Part shown: piece after piece, positions 22,101 to 31,339 of the stretch
Layout: each line of letters opens with the position of its first letter
Numbering within the stretch: position 1 is the stretch's first letter
From: Aporrectodea caliginosa
Taxonomy: Eukaryota > Annelida > Clitellata > Crassiclitellata > Lumbricidae
Direction: 5' to 3'
Assembly (NCBI GenBank): GCA_020284085.1
Contig: JACEVL010001642.1
Span: 343,001-407,000, forward strand
Length of the DNA: 64,000 bases
Translations under genes and position numbers: made by a program
Notes under the pieces: generated by a model
What the model saw: the letters and a program-made list of their open reading frames with translations, nothing else
What the model was told of the DNA's origin: nothing
Database searches by the model: none

Positions 22101-22530
22101 GGGTTAGGGTTATGTTAGCCAAGTTTTTGAATGAAACTCAATAAATGGCGTAATGGAACAGTCTCCCAGCTACAATCCGTCAATGTTCATCTGCTACCCA
22201 ATTTAAATCAAAATTAAATAACTCATCTATTGTCATTACACTATGGCTAAGAAAAGAGCGCAAAGGATGGTCGCGGTAATGTATACTCCATGTTCCATTT
22301 CAATCGGCCAACCAGAGCGCAGCACGCCCATTTTCTTGCGTCCAATGGCAACATGTCTAAATATGTCGTGTATAAGACGAATCCTGGCGTAAAGTTCCGT
22401 AAACATACGCAATATATTTTTGGGTCCCAGAATCTATAAGCTTGCCCAGGTTTCCATACCGAACATGCACTATCCAAATGCGAATATCAAACCAATCTGA
22501 CGGAAGACCTTTTCGGGCCTTCTTAAACAT

Positions 22531-22617
22531 ATTTTATCCAAGTAATTATCAATTACTACTAAAGTAAGTAAGACGTAAACATATTTATAATACATCGAAG
22601 TAATAATTAATAATTAT
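22531..22617 (+). repeat. 87-bp direct repeat, copy 1
   Basis: It starts ATTTTATCCAAGTAATTATC and ends AATTAATAATTAT. The copy at 23114-23201 is identical apart from one extra A. Confidence 0.93.
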
Positions 22618-22619
22618 GC

Positions 22620-23110
22620 TGGTTGCTTTGCATAATAACTGCTGGTGATTGGAGCTTTGTGAACAACTATGAAACTTTGAAATCGTTTACAATATGACAA
22701 TTTTAAATAATTTTTTCGAACTGCAGTTTCCATACCACAATTTTTTATTTCTTACCCAGCTGTTTAGTGCGGGTATTTCCATCAACCATTGCTACGATTA
22801 ACTCCACTATATTAAACAGTTCTCGTACACAATATCCCAATCGCTCATTAGGCAAGAAAGTCCAAACTGCCCCAGTAGAACGAAGTCTGAATTACCAAAC
22901 TGCGAAAGGAAAGGCGATAATACCGGCATATTGTCCCACATGTCTGTCAAGTTCACAGGTATATTCACAACCACCATTGGACACACTTGTGCGGTCCCAC
23001 TAATCTCGTGCAGGTATCAACAAGTCAGTCAGACAGACAAATTAGGCCTACATACTTTATTCAACTAAGCACCAAATGCCAATAAAGCACTTCCCAAGTC
23101 ATAAACTTAA
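22620..23110. other. Spacer between the 87-bp repeats; no gene seen
   Basis: A 78-codon frame at 22767-23003 has no recognisable domain. Confidence 0.45.
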
Positions 23111-23113
23111 CCC

Positions 23114-23201
23114 ATTTTATCCAAGTAATTATCAATTACTACTAAAGTAAGTAAGACGTAAAACATATTTATAATACATCGAAGTAATAATTAATAATTA
23201 T
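23114..23201 (+). repeat. 88-bp direct repeat, copy 2
   Basis: Same sequence as 22531-22617; its last 8 bases are the target duplication of the MITE that follows. Confidence 0.93.
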
Positions 23202-23575
23202 GGTACTTGTCGGTTTTACGACCCCCAAAATTCTTCATATATTACGTGATTTAAAATTCCTCATATCCATCAATCCAACTACTATTTACGCAAAGAATTA
23301 TTTTCATCAATCCAACTTCCATTTACGCAGGCAGACAAGATAAATAATAAAATACGCTAAGATACAGGATAATATTCAATCGAAAACTTAGTTTCATCCA
23401 TCCAGCTTCTATTTACGGGAAAAATTATTTCTATCAATCCAGCTTCTGTTTAAAGACAGGAATGTTTTCATCAATCCCACTTCCATATCGGGAAACAATT
23501 TTTTTCATCAATCCAGCTTCCATTTTAAAGTGACGATATGAAGAATTTTTGGGAGTCGTAAAACCGACAAGTACC
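23202..23575. mobile_element. MITE with long TIRs and 8-bp TSD ATAATTAT
   Basis: TIRs of about 38 bp begin GGTACTTGTCGGTTTTACGA and end in the complement. Flanks ATAATTAT at 23194-23201 and 23576-23583 are identical. The interior holds about six imperfect units of CATCAATCCA(A/G)CTTC(T/C)ATTTA. No coding capacity. Superfamily uncertain (8-bp TSD fits hAT). Confidence 0.9.
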
Positions 23576-23675
23576 ATAATTATTATGTAAATTTAATGAA
23601 AAGGTTAGTAAAATGATCGAAATGTTAGTGTCAACAAATCATCTATACGGCATCCTAGTGATATATCGGGGGGGG

Positions 23676-24011
23676 CGATAGCGCATTGGATAACATCTGG
23701 CACAGAGAGCGAGAGGTACCAAGTTCGAGTTCTGTAGCGTATTGGATAACATCTGGCACAGAGAGCGAGAGGTACCGAGTTCGAGTCCCGTAGGGTGGAC
23801 AATGGACATGCTTTGTAGGCAGCAGCCTACAAAGCATGTCGTGTATTGCAGACTGTCGTGTATAGCGCCGTGTATTGCAGACTGTCTGTTCTGTTACTAG
23901 TTAAGATTTATGTCTTCTGTCATTTGTGTTCTTGTGAATTGTTTCAATTGCATAATTGTACACTGTAACCGGTTGCGGTTTGTCAACCGGATTGTTTGAA
24001 TAAACGAAAAT
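23676..24011 (+). mobile_element. tRNA-derived SINE, family B, full-length copy with duplicated head
   Basis: Box A-like TAGCGCATTGG and box B-like AGTTCGAGTCC define the tRNA-like head (GCGCATTGGATAACATCTGG through GTTCGAGTCCCGTAGGG). About 60 bp of the head occurs twice in tandem (23684-23738 and 23739-23800). The body continues with TTGTAGGC, GTGTATTGCAGACTGTC, TTCTGTCATTTGTGTTCTTG and ends CAACCGGATTGTTTGAATAAA. Other copies: 24069, 27998, 35520 (reverse, 3' part) and 48370 (reverse). Confidence 0.85.
23807..23838. repeat. Perfect 14-bp hairpin inside the SINE, loop AGCA
   Basis: CATGCTTTGTAGGC and its exact complement. Other copies of this SINE have only the first arm followed by TGC(T/C)ATTA, so the second arm arose in this copy. 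Confidence 0.93.
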
Positions 24012-24068
24012 ATTTCCCCAGTCAACGAATCACAGCGCGGTATCTCAAGATTATGTTAGCGAGGCCCA

Positions 24069-24165
24069 TGGCGCATTGGATAACATCTGGCACAGAGAGC
24101 GAGAGGTAGCCTACCGAGTTCGAGTCCCGTAGGGTGGGCATGCTTTGTAGGCTGCTATTAACGCC
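24069..24165 (+). mobile_element. SINE family B, head only
   Basis: GCGCATTGGATAACATCTGG through box B AGTTCGAGTCCCGTAGGGTG, then TTGTAGGCTGCTATTAACGC. The 3' half is absent. Confidence 0.83.
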
Positions 24166-24228
24166 GGGTATAGGAGCATTCAATGGATCACGTGACAATG
24201 TTTACGTAAGTCGAAACAGATTTCAAAA

Positions 24229-24400
24229 TGCCTTCGACTTGTGTGAAAGATTGTACGAACAGACATAGAAACGATGAAGAAATGAATTTGATCGGTTTCC
24301 TCTTGGACGAAGGCGAGAGGAGAAGCTGAGTAAATGGGTTACAGCAGTGAATCGCAAGGAATGGCGACCGAATGTAAAATCAGAGCCACAAACATGATCT
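24229..24400 (+). pseudogene. THAP zinc-finger domain fragment
   Basis: From ATG at 24229 the translation starts MPSTCVKDCTNRH, the N-terminal C2 part of a THAP (C2CH) DNA-binding domain. After a one-base shift it continues FPLGRRREEKLSKWVTAVNR and KEWRPN, the conserved FPL and W positions. It then stops before the CxxHF part. THAP domains occur in P-element-type and other transposases as well as host proteins. With nearby transposon debris, a transposon origin is more likely (inference). Confidence 0.75.
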
Positions 24401-24539
24401 AGGTCAATGACCCAATTCTCGTCCGTTTCGAATCCCTCCGTAATAATAGTCCCAGGTTCAGCTAATCACTTAATACATATCATTTACTGACAAATCTAAT
24501 GATACTACAGTTTACAGTTGCATACAGTCCAGTCTGACG

Positions 24540-24804
24540 ATACCTGATGACTAACATCCAGTTAGTCATTAGTTATCGTAATCGTCCGACTCATCCGGAA
24601 GAAATTTGCTATGTAAATTGTCGCATTTAGTAACCTGGCACGGTCCACAGGCTCGACAGTACACGGTAGTCTATTTTTCTTCGACAAAAGCAAAGGAGTG
24701 TTACAGGAGTTGAAGCAGTTGCAATGAATGACCTTCATGAGCATGTCTGGAGCAGCGTTCATCGTTGACATAGCTGGGACAAACATGTACCGACCCCAGG
24801 TCAT
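24540..24804 (-). pseudogene. C-terminal cysteine-rich tail of a PIN-type transposon protein
   Basis: The 80-codon frame reads WGRYMFVPAMSTMNAAPDML, then MKVIHCNCFNSCNT and KKNRLPCT. It has the same layout as the tail of the 765-codon protein at 55036 (GW.., L.P.., then CNCKNxxSLCKSxxCxCRKSDLTC). Some cysteines are lost. It is probably the remnant of a related element; the THAP fragment about 150 bp away is on the opposite strand. Confidence 0.6.
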
Positions 24805-24809
24805 GGCAG

Positions 24810-25320
24810 CCCGAATCCATACTATCTGCAGGCTACTCGTTTCCTATACATATGATGAATGATCAGGTAGTACGTTCTATGACAATGTACTAGTCAAAAG
24901 TAGCAGGCTCGGTTGCAGGTTCTGTGACGTCGATAGAGTAGAGCAACGACAGGTGACAGCGTTCGCACACACGCTGACGCTGCCGACGAGCAGTCCCTCA
25001 CTGGTGGAAGATGACGCACGTCCGGATATTCGTCGAGGCATAAGGAGTACGGAGAAAGGAGATTCTGGATCGGTCGGTGAATTGAAAAGTTACTACCGGT
25101 CGATGTCACTCCAATGACCCGCGTCGATCGTCCTCCACCGAGATGAAAACACTTGGCTACAGGCAGCGTACAGGGTACGGATGGCTCAGACTCGACCGTA
25201 CATCGGAAGGATAGGCTTGACGCAGTAAAATACGCCAAGGCCAGTGGCGACTCTAGACTTTTACAACAGGAGGGCCACGGAGGGGCCTGGAAAGCGTGAA
25301 AACTGACGTTTTCTGGGGTG
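24810..25320. other. No recognisable gene
   Basis: GC-richer sequence; a 114-codon minus frame (24894-25238) has no domain I recognise. GAGCAGTCCCTCACTG (24989) also occurs at about 1119. Confidence 0.4.
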
Positions 25321-25492
25321 CATGATCGCTGTCAGAGGCATTAGTTATTAATTATTATCTGTTCAGGGTTCGCCGCTCGTCGGCTCCCGGCAGCCTTGAC
25401 GTGGTTCCCTGGAAAGCCACCGCATTGAAGCGTTGGATCATCACCGATAGGCCTTGAAAGAGGAAGCTTGTTTCGAGAATGTCACCAGTAGT

Positions 25493-26409
25493 CAGGGGTG
25501 GACTGGGCCGCCGGGACACCGGGAAGATTCCCGGTGGGCCGCCAGGACCGGTGATATAATAATTTAATCAATTTAGTACAGATGATACAGGTTTTTTTAC
25601 AAAAAATTGCGGCATCGGTTAACCGGTTTTTAGTTTCGGTTAACCGGTTTGTAAATTAACTGAAAAAGAGCAATGCATACTTACTTACCTACAGTGCTCC
25701 GTACAGCCAGCGGCCGCCATGTTAGATAAGAATTTACATCTTCCATTCTACTTCCGGCGTCTTCCACTGAGTTTGTTTTGATAAAATTTCTTTTAAATTT
25801 GTTAGTTAGTAATAAGTAATATTAATTAAATAAGATATGTTACGGTTATGAGTGATATAAATCCGAAACGTAAATGTAAAGGTGGTGCGGAGAAAGTAAG
25901 AGATAAGAAACTAAAGATTCTTGGTAAAGATGGAGCTAAATGCCGAAATCTAGTCGATTTATTTAAAGCCACTCCAATTCAAACTGAAGACACCAGCTCT
26001 CAACAAACACCTTCTGCAAGTAAACAACCCGACACAAATCGAAACGATGAAAACAATCAGCATTCGGTCCAATCAGTCGTGCCAACAAACTTTATTCCCA
26101 CCTTACATTTAGAAAATGTTACGGAGCCGTCGGAGTTAACTGACAACACAACGCTGGCAGTGAGTCCGAATAAATTGATTTATAACTTGAGTTGACGCAT
26201 TCTTAATATTTTATATATAATTATAAATTATATATGCGATTTATCGTTTTTTGTTATTGCATAATGTAATTTGTAAAGTGACCCATGACTTTGGAGGTCA
26301 CTGGCCCTCGGGTATGCATGAAAAAATGCACAAAGAAAATAAAAGTCATGAAGTTAGGGCCGCTTTTTGTTTTTTTCCCGGGCCGCTTGAACTCCCCAGT
26401 CCACCCCTG
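25493..26409 (+). mobile_element. hAT element with N-terminal transposase frame, TSD CCAGTAGT
   Basis: Ends CAGGGGTGGACTGGG and CCCAGTCCACCCCTG, near-perfect TIRs; flanks CCAGTAGT at 25485-25492 and 26410-26417 are identical. CCGGG(A/T)-rich subterminal blocks are present. 917 bp with a 115-codon frame, so an internally deleted derivative of an autonomous hAT. Confidence 0.93.
25848..26195 (+). CDS. hAT transposase N-terminal fragment (ZMYM1-like type)
   Basis: 115 codons starting MSDINPKRKCKGGAEKVRDK, then KLKILGKDGAKCRNLVDLF. This basic start (xKRKxxGGAEKxRxKKxKxLxxxAxKCxxLxxLF) is the usual N-terminus of hAT proteins related to ZMYM1 and 52-kDa-repressor-like transposases. The remainder (Ser/Thr/Asn-rich, residues 45-115) has no domain. 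The zinc-finger, catalytic and dimerisation regions are missing; the frame stops at 26193. Confidence 0.75.
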   Translation: MSDINPKRKCKGGAEKVRDKKLKILGKDGAKCRNLVDLFKATPIQTEDTSSQQTPSASKQPDTNRNDENNQHSVQSVVPTNFIPTLHLENVTEPSELTDNTTLAVSPNKLIYNLS

Positions 26410-26609
26410 CCAGTAGTTTTCGACAGTCGGCGTCCGGTCTCCGATAAGAAGGCGAGGCCCTCACTGTTGATGGGACCAAAGGTTTCTACGGCAACAGGTA
26501 CGGTGTATGTCCTCTCTAGCTCCGAGTATATTACGTGCTTCCTTGCGGCGGCCATCTGTGCCGACCCACCAGTAGCTGGATGAGAAATGCAACGAGGTCG
26601 AGAGCAGCG

Positions 26610-28000
26610 CAAGACAGAACACTGGGAAGCTATTCCAAGTGGTAGGCGAAATCTGTGGCACAGTTATCCCAAAAATATCACCAGTAAAAGACAAAGCTGG
26701 AAACTCACTGGAAAACAAAGAAGAAATTACACAGAGGTGGAAGCAATGCTACGAAAAGTTGTATAATGAAAGGAGCCCAGTGAATACAATAATATTATTA
26801 TGGCAGAAGTAATACAAGCTGGTGGGAGCTGCTCAGTAGAAATACTGTGGCGTTATTGCGTGGCGCTGTTGAACGCCTTAGCAACGTCGGCTTATTATGA
26901 CGTCATTGCCTTAGCAGCGTAGTGGGCGGAGCTTCGCTCTAGCCCAGAGTCCCGGGACCGGTTGCTAGGCGACTGCCTAGAGTCCCCGGGACCGGTTGCT
27001 AGGCAACCATCAAGCCTGCCTAGAGTCCCCGAGACCTGCCCAGAGTTCCCGGGACCTGCCAAGAGTCCCCGGGACCTGCCTAGAGTCTCCGGGACCGCTT
27101 GCTAGGTAACCTCAAGCGTCGGATTGCTATATATAGCGCTATTTAAGAGCCCAGTCGCTCGCTCAGTTTAGGTTTAGTTCAGTTCAGTAGTTGTCGTTAA
27201 GCTCAGTTGAAGTTCTGTAGCAGTTGATTTGTAACTTGTCAGTCGATTCTTCGTTCGTTGAATAATACAAGTGTTTGTGTTGACTTGATTCCGTCGTTTC
27301 TTTGTCTAATTGACGATCGGTGGCCGGAAGCAGCGTCTAGTCCTTTGCCTGACAGGAGAGGCCAAGCCTGGCCGGACATTGAGGACTGGGGGATTTCTGC
27401 GACGCTATCCTGGTAACTGTTGAAGAAGAGAGGAATCCACCCAGGTTTCCGGGAGAAGAAAGATAGTTGGACACTTGACCGCTTCACCCGAAGAACGAAG
27501 AAAGGAGAGAGTTTTCCACAGTGGTCCCGTAAGTGGGGTCAAGCCAAGCTCCCTCCATCGAAGTTGATCATCCCGTTACAATACTGCACATGCTGTTCAA
27601 CGAAATCTAACAATGAAAGACATATACAGCAGGCTGGCCAGCATCGTGCCAATACACAAGAAGGGTGACAGGACAGAATGCAGCAATTACCGAGGAATCA
27701 GCCTATTAAGCATCCCGGGGAATGTGTATACTAGGATACTGCAGGAGCGTGTGAAGATATATGCGGAGGAGACGGTGGCAGAAGAACAGGCTTGTTTTAG
27801 GTCTGGAAGAAGCACAATGTCAGATAAATATCGTGAGAAACACAGAGCCCTATGCGACAACTTCATATATTTTAAGCAGGCGTTCGACAGCATTTGACAG
27901 CAGAGTGTTGAGAAAATACGGAGCACTAGAGGAATTCCGAAGAATTTCTTCCTATATCAGGCGGCAGCGGAAAGGTCTGGATCGGTTGCGGTCGGGGGCC
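26610..28000 (+). pseudogene. RTE-like LINE, split by a solo LTR
   Basis: 26640-26840 reads VIPKISPVKDKAGNSLENKE, EITQRWKQCYEKLYNERSP and a QAGGSCSVEIL start. After the LTR, translation continues LHMLFNEI, SRLASIVPIHKKGDRTECSN, YRGISLLSIPGNVYTRILQE and EEQACFRSGRST. The text then jumps to YREKHRALCDNFIYFKQAFD, so an internal deletion is likely. The two parts join as VEIL+HMLFNEI, the normal RT spacing. It stops by SINE insertion near 27998. Confidence 0.87.
26846..27580 (+). mobile_element. Solo LTR with internal CCCGGGACC repeats, TSD ATAC
   Basis: 735 bp from TGTGGCG to GTTACA, flanked by ATAC at 26842-26845 and 27581-27584. It contains TATATATAGCGC near 27129 as a plausible TATA box and six repeats of GCCTAGAGTCCCCGGGACC with or without GGTTGCTAGGCAAC (26940-27110). 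No internal domain is present, so it is a recombination product of a full LTR element. Orientation is inferred from the TATA position. Confidence 0.85.
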
Positions 28001-28256
28001 AGATAGCGCATTGGATAAGATCTGGCGTTGAGAGCGAGAGGTACCGAGTTCGAGTTCCGTAGGGCGGATTTGCTTTGTAGGCTGCCATTAACGCCATGTA
28101 TTGCAAGGGAATGTGTATAACAGGATACTGCAGGTGTCGTTAGTAGTTAAGATGTATGTCTTCTGTCATTTGCGTTCTTGTGAATTGTTTCAATTGCATA
28201 ACTGTAAACTGTACAGGTTGCGATGTGTCAACCGGATTGTTTCAATAAAGGAAGAA
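27998..28256 (+). mobile_element. SINE family B, near full length
   Basis: Box A-like TAGCGCATTGG, box B-like AGTTCGAGTTCC, TTGTAGGCTGCCATTAACGC, then TTCTGTCATTTGCGTTCTTG and CAACCGGATTGTTTCAATAAA. It ends in an ATTATTATTATTG tail. Confidence 0.85.
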
Positions 28257-28269
28257 TTATTATTATTGT

Positions 28270-28780
28270 TATTCGCCTTGCGTCCAGTAAGTTATCGTCC
28301 ACAGCGGCAAAACAATAAAGCAGATCGCTTCCGTCCAGAACGGGAAACTGCTACTCCCAGGTCGATTGACTACACCGTGGCTCAAGCTCAGAGGAGCCGG
28401 CCAATGCAAAGTCTTCTTCGGCTCGCAGAATTTGATCCACTATATCCTGCCACAGGGAATTGTCGCCCGGCGAAGGGTCACTCGAGGAGGTGGCCCCGGC
28501 TGCAGGACCACCCAACAGCGACGGGGCGGCCACAGAAGGAGCCCGAAGCAACTATCGGTCCGCGTCCATCGATACCGGCGTTTCTGACGTCGCAGGCCTG
28601 GGATCACTGACCTCTCCAGACGGACTAGACAGTCATCTCGAGAACCCGTCATGCCATCTGTCGATGAATATTTCGTCAATGTCTTCAAACCAACCTCGCC
28701 GTGTCCTCTCCAAGAAACTGAGCCGGACAGTGTTAACACTTACGTACTCTGTATTGTTCCATGACTGCAGTTAAACTGCC
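28270..28780. other. GC-rich block, possible flank of the gypsy element
   Basis: Long overlapping frames occur on both strands because stops are rare in GC-rich DNA. None shows a recognisable domain. It may be LTR or untranslated sequence of the minus-strand gypsy element, but no LTR pair was found. Confidence 0.35.
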
Positions 28781-28849
28781 GATTGTGCGTTGTTGATCAT
28801 CTATCGTCCCCGTTGTCATGGCAACGGCAACGTCATCAACCGCGGGCGC

Positions 28850-29180
28850 TAGTGATAGCGGACGGGCAGACGTATCGTGTGTCAATCACCGCGGCCTCGT
28901 CCGGCACATCAGCAAAGGCTCCTCCCCTCCAGCAAGTCCTTCCTCCAGACATGGGCGAAGCTTATCAACATAGACGACGACAGGATGCGAATTCGCCGTC
29001 CGACGCAATCGATGGTTTACGGGTCTGCAATAGTGATAGCGGACGGGCAGACGTATCGTGTGTCAATCACCGCAGCCTCGTCCGGCACATCAGCAACGGC
29101 TCCTCCCCTCCAGCAAGTCCTTCCTCCAGACATGGGCGGAGCTTATCTACATGGACGACGACAGGATGTAGATGGGCATC
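28850..29180 (-). repeat. 180-bp tandem duplication in the integrase tail region
   Basis: 28850-29029 and 29030-29180 both start AGTGATAGCGGACGGGCAGA and share GTGTCAATCACCGC(G/A)GCCTC and CAGCAAGTCCTTCCTCCAGA. Divergence is a few percent. The spurious open frames here on the plus strand are antisense to the element. Confidence 0.92.
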
Positions 29181-29581
29181 CACGATGAATGGGCCTGTTA
29201 GTTGATATCCCACTTCGGATTGTTGCCTTGATATCGGCGACAACACGATCCCTCGAAGTGAAGACCACCGGTTTAACGAGTGTTTCCGGCGCTCTTCAGC
29301 TTTCTGCAACTGGTCACGCAACATTCAGTACGCGGTCTCCATTTTTTCGGCTAATCGTCTCGTGCAGTCAACGTACGTGGAAACTTAAGAAATGTATCCG
29401 GGAGGTCTCCCAATACGAGGTTCAGATGTGGTCTCGTTACACGAACGAACTTCAAATAGTGCGGGGTGAAGTCGGTCGTTTCGTACAGCGGCGCCCGTTG
29501 GGGGCGAGGACATCGGGCAGAAATTCAACCCAATCCATTTGATGGCTGCATAGACTTTCCCCAGCATGGCGTTTAGGGTCT

Positions 29582-29661
29582 TGTGTAACCTATTCCACTC
29601 GGGATAGGTTACACAGGACTGGGAATATCGAGGGAATCCTGGTCAGGATTCCCTCGATATT
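29582..29661. repeat. Two adjacent perfect hairpins (12-bp and 18-bp stems)
   Basis: Hairpin 1: TGTGTAACCTAT (29582-29593) with ATAGGTTACACA (29604-29615), loop of 10. Hairpin 2: AATATCGAGGGAATCCTG (29624-29641) with CAGGATTCCCTCGATATT (29644-29661), loop of 2. Both stems are perfect and are only 8 bp apart. They lie in the integrase part of the gypsy element. Confidence 0.96.
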
Positions 29662-29759
29662 GTGCCCTGGTCTGCAACGGCGCCCGCACCTTGCGATCAC
29701 GTTATCCACCAGGGTTTTAGCGACCTCCTGAATTCGTAAAATTATGCATTACCGTGAAA

Positions 29760-29870
29760 ATGTATGTATGTATGTATGTATGTATGTATGTATGTATGTA
29801 TGTATGTATGTATGTATGTATGTATGTATGTATGTATGTATGTATGTATGTATATATGTATGTATGTATG
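29760..29870. repeat. TATG microsatellite
   Basis: About 27 TATG units with one TATA interruption near 29855. The long Met-Tyr-Val-Cys frame over it is meaningless. Confidence 0.98.
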
Positions 29871-30085
29871 AGCACTTGTTATAGCGCCCCTTCAGGATTT
29901 CTACTCAGAGGCGCTTCAGACTACAGCGCGGACACTGAATCGGAGTTTCACGCCGAAGTTAATTCGTAAAATTATGCATTACCGTGAAGATGTACGTATG
30001 ATTCACGCCGAAGCGCATGAGCAATTGCGAGTGAAGGACTCGCCCAGGGTCCCTACGCGGCGGCCCATGTCTATTCCGCCGGTGA
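29871..30085 (-). mobile_element. SINE family A-like copy, minus strand, rearranged
   Basis: The minus strand reads CCGCGTAGGGACC (compare GTCCGCGTAGGGACC in the copy at 806), CGAGTCCTTC and GCAATTGCTC, then a body ending GGGGCGCTATAACAAGTG before the CATA repeat tail. A 40-bp block (AATTCGTAAAATTATGCATT and on) occurs both before the tail at 29730 and inside the SINE at 29960. CTTCGGCGTGAA is also duplicated inside. Confidence 0.65.
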
Positions 30086-30530
30086 GGGTCCGTTATAACA
30101 ATGCTTAACCTCTCACAGGGCTCCCCACATGTCAACGGCTGAAGAGGACCCTGCTGATGAGGTCGACCTCGATGATATCTGTTACGGAGGGCAGCGCACA
30201 AAGAAATTCCTCAAGTCGTGGGACCACCCGACGCAGTAGACCCGTCGTCTTACCTGACCCTTAGTTATCCGGATACGCAGATGGGCCATCCCTGTGTGAG
30301 CTAACCTTATGAACTCTTCTCTTCTAGCCTATGGCAACAATAGTTGCTTCGCCCCACCAGGCGTCCTCCGATAAATCACTCCATCCTGCAAATGCAATCG
30401 ATCCTTCTTATACCAGTACATCTTTACGGCTTAATTTTTCGACAGGATGGGCACCTGGGCACTTTCCCCTATATAAGATCTCATCATTTTAAAGTCCGGA
30501 TGTGTTCACCTTGGGCACTTCACATGTCCA
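30086..30530 (-). other. Gypsy-element sequence without recognisable motif
   Basis: It lies between integrase and RNase H pieces of the same element, but no conserved motif can be read. Confidence 0.35.
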
Positions 30531-30531
30531 T

Positions 30532-31086
30532 TATTTGACATGACTCGGGGCTCACCGGTTTTGCTAACAGAAATTTTCTCTCCAGTGGACACCGTATTCC
30601 ACTGGCGACAGGGTTTACGGGAGAGAGTGTCAGCGTTCCCATGCTTCCGCTAACATCTTCAACCATCGTTCTTGATGGCTTCGGGGTCCGTTGCGGCCAC
30701 TGCAGAGCAGCATGGTGTGTTCGTACTAAGAAAGAGCGACCCAGCAGATAATAGCAATACAAATTCCTAAACTACACGACGTCCAGCAATTTCTTCAGCA
30801 ATTTCTTGGGCTCTTCATTATCTGACATGACTCGGGGCTCACCGGTGCGCTAACAGAAATCTCCTCTACGGTGGACACCGTATTCCACTCGCGACAGGGT
30901 TTACGGGAGAGAGTCCCAGCGTTCCCATGCTTCCGCTAACAACTCCAACCATCGTTCTTGTTGGCTTCGGAGTCCGTTGCTGACACTACAGAGCAGCATG
31001 GTCTGTTCGTACTAAGAAAGAGCGACCCAGCAGATACTGGCAATAAACATTCCTAAACTACACGACGTCCAGCAATTTTTTCAGGG
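30532..31086 (-). repeat. Tandem duplication of the RNase H segment (about 285 bp)
   Basis: 30532-30800 and 30817-31086 share TGACATGACTCGGGGCTCAC, GTGGACACCGTATTCCACT and TACACGACGTCCAGCAATTT. Each copy translates on the minus strand to YLLGRSFLVRTDHAAL or its variant with THHAAL, the RNase H beta-strand motif with the catalytic-region Asp (changed to His in one copy). Confidence 0.92.
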
Positions 31087-31335
31087 TAACACTATCTTGG
31101 TCATCATATGGCCTATGAAGCTAACGGTTCTAGCCAGCAGCCGGCATTTACTTGGCTTGAGCATCAAGTTAGCCACCCTTAACCTGTCAAACACCTTACC
31201 CAACCTCTGAAAGTGCTGGTCGGGAGTATTCCCAAAAACAATCACATCATCGATGGTTCCGTCCTTCCCACGCAGATATCGAAATTGTGTCCTGACTGGT
31301 CCATCAGCCGTTGAAAAGTAACGGCGGTATAACAC
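31081..31335 (-). pseudogene. Gypsy reverse transcriptase palm fragment
   Basis: 84 codons with TIDDVIVFGNTPDQHFQRLG, KVFDRLRVANLMLKPSKC and SFIGHMMT. The catalytic DD pair is present, and FDRLRxAxLxLxPSKC plus FIGH are standard gypsy RT motifs. The part before the DD box is out of frame. Confidence 0.9.
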
Positions 31336-31339
31336 AGCC

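Larger units (their letters stand above)
21118..22452. mobile_element. Decayed inverted-repeat element containing a telomere-like minisatellite
   Basis: 21118-21280 and 22290-22452 are diverged inverted copies: AAGCTTATAGA, TTCGTCTTATAC, CATGTTACCATTGG and AGAAAA(C/T)GG occur in order from each end. No TSD was found. The interior holds the 69-bp array and a later MITE insertion. Confidence 0.65.
25330..26610 (-). pseudogene. Reverse-transcriptase C-terminal tail, split by a hAT element
   Basis: Minus-strand translation of 26600-26410 has KHVIYSEL, PVAVETFGPINSEG and SETGRRLSKTTG. After the insertion, 25492-25360 continues DILETSFLFQGLSVMIQRFN and AVAFQG. This matches the tail that follows RT in a large group of invertebrate retroelement-like RT proteins (PIAVETLG, GRRI, TFLxQRLSxAVQRGN). 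It is joined in frame across the hAT insertion once the 8-bp duplication is ignored. The RT at 62150-64000 belongs to a similar group. Confidence 0.7.

Noticed and set aside
23676..23800. Pair of tandem tRNA genes
   Set aside because: Both heads are parts of a dispersed SINE family with three or more other copies here; acceptor stems do not pair.
28783..29205. Overlapping plus-strand frames of 103-140 codons
   Set aside because: They are antisense to the gypsy integrase tail; GC-rich DNA has few stops and the tandem duplication inflates the frames.
29754..29969. Plus-strand frame of repeated MYVC
   Set aside because: Translation of a TATG microsatellite.
30532..31086. CRISPR-like or regulatory direct repeats
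   Set aside because: Only two long copies in tandem, each coding for RNase H on the minus strand; a plain duplication.
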